Below, piece by piece: positions 60,052 through 64,000 of a DNA stretch of 64,000 bases; position 1 is the stretch's first letter; each line of letters begins with the position of its first letter. The translations under genes were made by a program, and so were the position numbers. Under the pieces are notes generated by a model. The model searched no databases and was not told where the DNA came from. It saw nothing but the letters and a program-made list of their open reading frames with translations. Source of the stretch: JASHPR01 sp963815375 (GTDB taxonomy: Bacteria; Actinomycetota; Actinomycetes; Streptosporangiales; Streptosporangiaceae); NCBI GenBank assembly GCA_963815375.1, contig CAWFGX010000004.1:992001-1056000 (forward strand), in the 5' to 3' direction.

Positions 60052-61386
60052 TTACGAGGTCGGCGGTTCAAGGGTGCTTGCGGCGGATAGCTGGCCGGGC
60101 GTGGCGGGCCGGGCACCAAAGTCGCGCCACTGGCGCAACGCCAGCCCGCAGCCGATGGCCGCAGTAAGCAGGCCCGCTGCGAGCGGGAAGAACGCGGGCG
60201 GCCCGAACGCTTTGACCACGCCGCCCGCGAGCAACGCGGAAAGGGGGAAGACGCCGAAGCTCGCCAGCATAAGCAGCCCAGCGAGCCGGCCCAGCACCTC
60301 AGGGCGTGCCCAGCGCTGGAAGGCCGTAACCATCACGATGTTCCCAAAGCCGTTGCCGAGCCCGAAGCCCGCCAGGGCGACTCCGTCCGCGACGGCGCCG
60401 CCGAGGTAGGGCGCGCAGCCGAGGCACAGCGCGCCGAACAGGAACGCGCCCGAGCCGAGCATTGCGGGCCGCCGGGCCGGCCGGGAGCGGCCAGCCGCGA
60501 GCGTGCCGAGGAGCGAGCCCGCCGCGATCGCGGCGATGAGCCCACCGTAGCCCGTGGCACCGGTGCGCAATGGCCCGCGGGCCAGTGCCGGGACCGCCAC
60601 CTGGCTCAGGCCGCCGGAACCGAGGTTCGCGGCGACCGTGAGCAGCAGCCCGATAATCAGGACAGGCTCTGCCGCTATTAGGGCGATGAGTTTCGGCTGC
60701 GCGGTGGGCTCCGCGAGTGCCGGAGCGGATTCCACGGCGGGAGTGGCGTTGAGCCCGCTTCGGGCCGACGGCGCGACGGTGCAGGCGCTGTCTCCTGCCT
60801 CGCCGCGCCGCGCGCTGCGGATGCCGAGCAATGTTAGCGACGATATGGCGAAGGTGAGCGCGTCGACTGCCAAGGCGGGCGCAGGGCCGACTCCTGCCAC
60901 CAGCACACCGCCGAGCGCCGGGCCAACCAGCGCGGTCGCCTGGGTGCCGCCCGACAGCAGCGAGTTGCCGGCCTGCAGGCTGGTGTCCGCCAGCAGGGCG
61001 GGCACGATCACGAACGAGCCGGGCAGGAAGATTCCCTCCCCGGCGCCGATGACCGCTGCGATCGGCACCAGCATCCACAGGTGCGCGGGACCCAGCGCGG
61101 CAGCCACGGCCAGGCCAGCAGCTGCCACCGCCCGCACCGCGTCTGCGGCCATCATGACCGTCCAGGGACGCCACCGGTCGCACGCCTGGCCGCCGGCAAG
61201 CAGCAACGCCGCGCGCGGCACCCCATACGCAAGAAGAACCACGCTGAGCATCAGCGCGCCGCCGTGGCCCGCCAGCACGTACCAGGGCAGGGCAACGGCA
61301 TAGAGGGCGTCGCCCAGGTTCGAGGCCAGCTGGCCGCCCGCCAACAGCCGGAACTCTCGATGCCGCAACGGCTCCGTGTTCCGCAA
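60052..61386 (-). CDS. MFS transporter (12-helix, DHA3-like)
   Basis: A 444-residue exporter with 12 hydrophobic segments. The start EPLRHREFRLLAGGQLASNL and the motif-A-like CDRWRPWTVMMAADAVRAVA are typical of the DHA3 drug-exporter group; the central loop (about 190-230) is long and hydrophilic. The second half has GSLLGTLAAGRSRPARRPAM. It lies downstream of the P450 and small-peptide genes on the same strand, with a 540-bp gap. It is the natural candidate for exporting the product of that locus, but this is inferred from position. Confidence 0.85.
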   Translation of the reverse strand: MRNTEPLRHREFRLLAGGQLASNLGDALYAVALPWYVLAGHGGALMLSVVLLAYGVPRAALLLAGGQACDRWRPWTVMMAADAVRAVAAAGLAVAAALGPAHLWMLVPIAAVIGAGEGIFLPGSFVIVPALLADTSLQAGNSLLSGGTQATALVGPALGGVLVAGVGPAPALAVDALTFAISSLTLLGIRSARRGEAGDSACTVAPSARSGLNATPAVESAPALAEPTAQPKLIALIAAEPVLIIGLLLTVAANLGSGGLSQVAVPALARGPLRTGATGYGGLIAAIAAGSLLGTLAAGRSRPARRPAMLGSGAFLFGALCLGCAPYLGGAVADGVALAGFGLGNGFGNIVMVTAFQRWARPEVLGRLAGLLMLASFGVFPLSALLAGGVVKAFGPPAFFPLAAGLLTAAIGCGLALRQWRDFGARPATPGQLSAASTLEPPTS

Positions 61387-61926
61387 TGGTAGTTCGAGGC
61401 GCCGGCGCCGCGTAACGGTCCGGTTTCCCTATCCCCTTTCAATGTACGCGCGGGATTCGTACAGACGAATTACCGGTGATCTTCTCGCGGAGATACGCTG
61501 CCACCGGCTATCCGCGCCCGCTTCAATGTGGCATCCACATAGTCGCGGTCTACGCGGGGACTCGAAATATTGCCGCCAAGCTGTACAGATAATCTGACCG
61601 CTAACAATGGGCTTCCACCCGCGCAAGAACTACTGCGCGCTCACCAGGTGCCCTACCCGACCCCGCACGGCTGGCAGCATGGTCAGCACTCCAACGAGCC
61701 ACACCCTTTTGCCGGTTAACCCTGCCTGTCGGCGAGGCCGTGGCAGTAGGCAATAGAACTCCTCGAAGTTAGCCGAGATAGCGTGCTTGCCTGGCACCGT
61801 CACTCACGTCAACAGGCACAGGACAGGCCAAGACCTTTCACGGTACTTAGGCTGGTCGCTGAACGGCAACACGATCCCGGCTAACTTCGAAAGAGCCACC
61901 TATAGCACGTGGACGACCGCGGGAAG
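61387..61926. other. Non-coding interval downstream of the small-peptide gene
   Basis: No gene is supported in these 540 bp. It contains an inverted repeat (61763-61779 and 61874-61890) described separately and relatively A/T-rich stretches near 61440-61610. Confidence 0.5.
61763..61890. repeat. 17-bp inverted repeat with 94-bp spacer
   Basis: TCGAAGTTAGCCGAGAT (61763-61779) and ATCCCGGCTAACTTCGA (61874-61890) are inverted copies with one mismatch. They lie just downstream of the small-peptide gene on the minus strand. They could fold into a long hairpin in the transcript or be two binding sites. Confidence 0.75.
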
Positions 61927-62010
61927 CTACCCGTGGATGTACCAGACGAGCGCCTTGACGCTGCGCTGGTGCCGGAATGCGTCCCGGACGCCCCGCACGA
62001 ATGTCTTCAT
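61927..62010 (-). CDS. Candidate RiPP precursor peptide (27 residues, core VWYIHG)
   Basis: ATG at 62010 is preceded at 8 bp by GGAGG within GGAAGGGAGGTG, among the strongest ribosome binding sites in the window. The product is MKTFVRGVRDAFRHQRSV followed by KALVWYIHG. It has a basic leader and a C-terminal aromatic hexapeptide. The gene begins 19 bp after the stop of the cytochrome P450 gene on the same strand. A tiny Trp-Tyr-Ile-containing precursor next to one P450 is the known layout of tryptorubin-type atropopeptides, whose core is AWYIWY. I infer that the P450 cross-links aromatic side chains of this peptide. There is no further modification gene; the MFS gene downstream may export it. 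Confidence 0.75.
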   Translation of the reverse strand: MKTFVRGVRDAFRHQRSVKALVWYIHG

Positions 62011-62029
62011 CGATACACCTCCCTTCCAT

Positions 62030-63142
62030 TTAGGCCGGATCGAGCCGCAGCCAGAATCGCGGCGGCACGAGAAGAGCCGACACCAGCGGTCGTTCGCCGG
62101 AGCGGACAACGGAGAAGCGCAAATCCTCAGTAAAAACATGGAGAGCTGCTTCGGCGAATGCTTGAACCAAGGACGCGCCGGTGCAGGCGAAGGGACCGCT
62201 GCCGAACGGCATGAACGCATAATGCGGCGCGTCTGACCATCGTTCCGGCCGGAACATATCAGGCTCGTCCCAGCACTGCGGGTGCCGATGAATCAGGTAT
62301 GAACAGACTCGTACCCGATCGCCTACGCCGACCCGGCGGGTGCCAAGTGTGTGCTCTCGCGCCCCGGTGCGGCTGAACATCCACGCAGTAGGAAACAGCC
62401 GTTGACCCTCTTTGACCACCCATGCGGGCGGCAGGTCGGTGATGCGTTCCCATCGGCCAGAGAGCCACAGCGCCCAGCCGAGAGTGAAGCCCACCGCGCT
62501 GGTCACTGACCGGAACAACAATAGGTAGATCTCGGCTATGGCTCCGGCGCATGCCTCGGGAGCGGCCTGGATCAGGAGGTCCAGCAAGTCGACGGAGTCT
62601 ATCCTGGCTCCTGATTGCCGACGCCTGATCTCCCGTTCCACAAAGCGCAGCATGCGTTGTCTGAGAAAGGAACGTCGCAGCCGCGCTGGGATCGGCCCGG
62701 TGAGCATGACCATTCCATCGGTGACCATGCTGCGGAGCAGCTCGTGCAGGTGAAGCGGACTCGCTTCGCTGAGCAGCGCCTGCCGAAAGAATTCGTACGC
62801 AAGCACTGGGCCGGCGGCTGGCCACCCGGCCGCCTCGCCGCCGAGCGGAGCGAGAGCCTTTCGTACTGTCGCGGGCTCGGCAATTTGCGATAGCAGCAGC
62901 TGCCGGGCTTGCTTTCCGATCGTGGTCTGAACTGTTCGCGGACCAAGGTTGCCAAAGGAGGTCTGGAAGAAGCCAGAAAGTTCGCCGTAATGATGCTCCG
63001 GATCGCGAAGCACCTCTTGGGCGATCGCCGGATCAGCCACGCAGAGCACGGCGTCGGGGAGAGTAAAAACCCCGCCTTGCCGCCGGAACTCCGCGCGAAG
63101 ATAGCTAATTGGATCACGGCGAAATGCGGCAGCCGCTGACAT
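62030..63142 (-). CDS. Cytochrome P450, likely peptide-modifying
   Basis: A 370-residue haem monooxygenase. The haem-ligand loop is FMPFGSGPFACTGASL with Cys; the K-helix ExxR is VVKEGQRLFPTAWMFSR; the I-helix region is LLLFRSVTSAVGFTLGWALW, which lacks the usual AGxDT acid-alcohol pair. The PERF-like region is MFRPERWSDAP. An atypical I-helix is compatible with P450s that cross-link aromatic residues rather than hydroxylate. The ATG at 63142 has GAGG upstream; the frame stays open to a TTG at 63196. It is directly followed by the small-peptide gene and diverges from the SARP gene. Confidence 0.88.
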   Translation of the reverse strand: MSAAAAFRRDPISYLRAEFRRQGGVFTLPDAVLCVADPAIAQEVLRDPEHHYGELSGFFQTSFGNLGPRTVQTTIGKQARQLLLSQIAEPATVRKALAPLGGEAAGWPAAGPVLAYEFFRQALLSEASPLHLHELLRSMVTDGMVMLTGPIPARLRRSFLRQRMLRFVEREIRRRQSGARIDSVDLLDLLIQAAPEACAGAIAEIYLLLFRSVTSAVGFTLGWALWLSGRWERITDLPPAWVVKEGQRLFPTAWMFSRTGAREHTLGTRRVGVGDRVRVCSYLIHRHPQCWDEPDMFRPERWSDAPHYAFMPFGSGPFACTGASLVQAFAEAALHVFTEDLRFSVVRSGERPLVSALLVPPRFWLRLDPA

Positions 63143-63516
63143 TAGCCGCGCCTCAGCATCAGCGGCCAACGCGGTGACGACATCACCATTTAGCAAACCC
63201 CGATCGTCCGGCCCGCATTGGACTCTGTTCCTGCCCCCGCCGGACTTGGCGCAACAAGCACGGACGCTCAGCAGCAGGCCGCTCCACCCAGTCCAGCAGC
63301 TGCCACTCCACGTCCTCGCTCACCGTCCACATCCCTCCCGCATAGACCCGACGGGCCGCGACAGGACCCTGGTGCCGCTACCGCCCAGGATCTGAGGTCG
63401 TCCCATGTGGATGTTGTTGACAGATGTCCCCATCTCTTGTTGCGAAAGGGATACTGACACCACGCGCTAACACGCCGCTAACACGCCGCTACCACGAACC
63501 TCACCGAGGTCAGGTC
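63143..63516. other. Divergent control region between the P450 and SARP genes
   Basis: It holds TTGACA at 63417 without a convincing -10, and an 11-bp tandem repeat just before the SARP start (separate entry). A minus-strand frame reads VEWQLLDWVERPAAERPCLL (about 63255-63335) but has no recognised family. No gene is supported. Confidence 0.4.
63466..63498 (+). promoter_or_regulatory. 11-bp direct repeats, possible SARP-binding site
   Basis: GCTAACACGCC is repeated exactly at 63466 and 63477, and a third partial copy GCTACCACGAA follows at 63488. SARP proteins bind directly repeated heptamers spaced by 11 bp, one helical turn. The repeats end 18 bp before the SARP start codon. Confidence 0.5.
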
Positions 63517-64000
63517 ATGGATGCCGAGTTCTGCCTGCTTGGGCCGCTGCAGGTGCGCTGCGGCGGCGAGCTAGTGCGCATTCCTTCGGGCAAGCAGCGT
63601 GCTGTCCTGGCCGCGCTGCTGCTGCAGCCGAACCGAGTCGTCACTGCCGACGAGCTCGTCGACGTCATGTGGGGAACAACACCACCGCCAACGGCACGGG
63701 CGGCCCTGCACAACTGCGTCAAGCGGCTCCGCGATTCGCTGGGCCTCGCCTTGCGGGCTCGGATCAGGACCGAGCCGAGCGGCTACATGATCACGCTGCG
63801 GGACGGCGAGCTGGACGTGGCTTGCTTCGAGGCGAAGCTGCACGAGGCGCGAGCGGCGGCAAAGGCCGCTAGCTGGGACGCCGCTGCCGGGCAGGCGCGG
63901 GCGGCGCTAGCACTGTGGCGGGGACAGCCGCTGGCGGATCTGGCATCCGAGGTACTGGCAGTGCGGGAGGCTGGTCGACTGACTGATCTGCGGCTGCAGG
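63517..64000 (+). CDS. SARP-family (AfsR/BTAD) transcriptional activator, N-terminal part
   Basis: The frame opens at ATG 63517 and is still open at the end of the window (161 codons). It begins EFCLLGPLQVRCGGELVRIP, the OmpR-like DNA-binding domain of SARPs, with VLAALLLQPNRVVTADELVD, MWGTTPPPTARAALHNCVKR, LRDSLGLALRARIRTEPSGY and then the start of the BTAD helical domain (LDVACFEAKLHEARAAAKAA). SARPs activate antibiotic and peptide biosynthesis genes. It is divergent from the P450 gene. Whether it is a short SARP or an AfsR-like fusion is not visible. Confidence 0.9.
   Translation, partial: MDAEFCLLGPLQVRCGGELVRIPSGKQRAVLAALLLQPNRVVTADELVDVMWGTTPPPTARAALHNCVKRLRDSLGLALRARIRTEPSGYMITLRDGELDVACFEAKLHEARAAAKAASWDAAAGQARAALALWRGQPLADLASEVLAVREAGRLTDLRLQ

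Noticed and set aside
61787..62236. 149-codon plus-strand frame opposite the precursor-peptide gene
   Set aside because: No motif and no ribosome binding site; it overlaps the 3' end of the P450 gene antisense. The short minus-strand gene has the better start signal and conserved-looking core.

Overview
The window is high-GC DNA with strong third-position GC bias, frequent GTG starts, ATGA/GTGA start-stop overlaps and at least one leaderless-looking gene. The family content (SAV2177-type methyltransferases, a LAL-type LuxR regulator, a SARP, WXG100-like proteins, TAT and CBM2 secretion signals, AtuA/acyl-CoA carboxylase catabolism) points to a filamentous actinomycete. Genus cannot be fixed from the sequence. 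About 45 intact genes can be supported. They are interspersed with many broken genes and IS scars, so this looks like a rearranged accessory or chromosome-arm region.

Layout. 0-9.5 kb: end of an ABC exporter, an OmpR-type two-component pair, a GT-C-like membrane protein, an acyl-CoA ligase, a PPOX-like flavoprotein, a DHA2 drug exporter, a decayed secreted-protein gene, 3-methyladenine glycosylase I and a Nudix hydrolase. 9.5-17 kb: SNF2 helicase, TAT-exported M28 peptidase, an ArsR/SRPBCC pair, a GNAT, and a MerR/phosphotransferase pair diverging across a 38-bp palindrome. 17-22 kb: SDR, VOC protein, giant LAL regulator and alpha/beta hydrolase; the SDR and hydrolase genes share a 30-bp upstream motif. 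22-31 kb: CBS protein, frameshifted DUF5996 gene, truncated enoyl-CoA hydratase, a NarL-type two-component pair whose 5' end is duplicated in tandem, a permuted NlpC/P60-like protein, YbjQ-like double-domain protein, a monooxygenase, and an Ada/AlkA hybrid lacking its active-site end. 31-43 kb: IS1380 remnants, secreted GH62 arabinofuranosidase, PP2C phosphatase, ABC-2-like permease, and a five-gene minus-strand operon (AtuA-like, acyl-CoA carboxylase beta and alpha, acyl-CoA dehydrogenase, enoyl-CoA hydratase) for breakdown of a branched or terpenoid acyl chain. 43-54.5 kb: a tyrosine recombinase divergent from a zinc-finger/coiled-coil protein, an orphan Imm5-like gene, a transporter, one intact and one dead SAV2177 methyltransferase, a tRNA-like 3' fragment, a winged-helix gene and several gene scars. 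54.5-60 kb: an ECF sigma factor with two methyltransferases, an IS1380 fragment and a WXG100-like gene pair.

The most interesting part is 60-64 kb. A cytochrome P450 gene is followed 19 bp later by an unlisted 27-codon gene with a strong ribosome binding site, encoding a basic peptide that ends in VWYIHG. A single P450 plus a tiny Trp-Tyr-rich precursor is the architecture of P450-modified RiPPs of the tryptorubin/atropopeptide type. An MFS exporter lies downstream on the same strand and a SARP activator diverges upstream behind 11-bp direct repeats, so the locus resembles a complete small ribosomal-peptide gene cluster.
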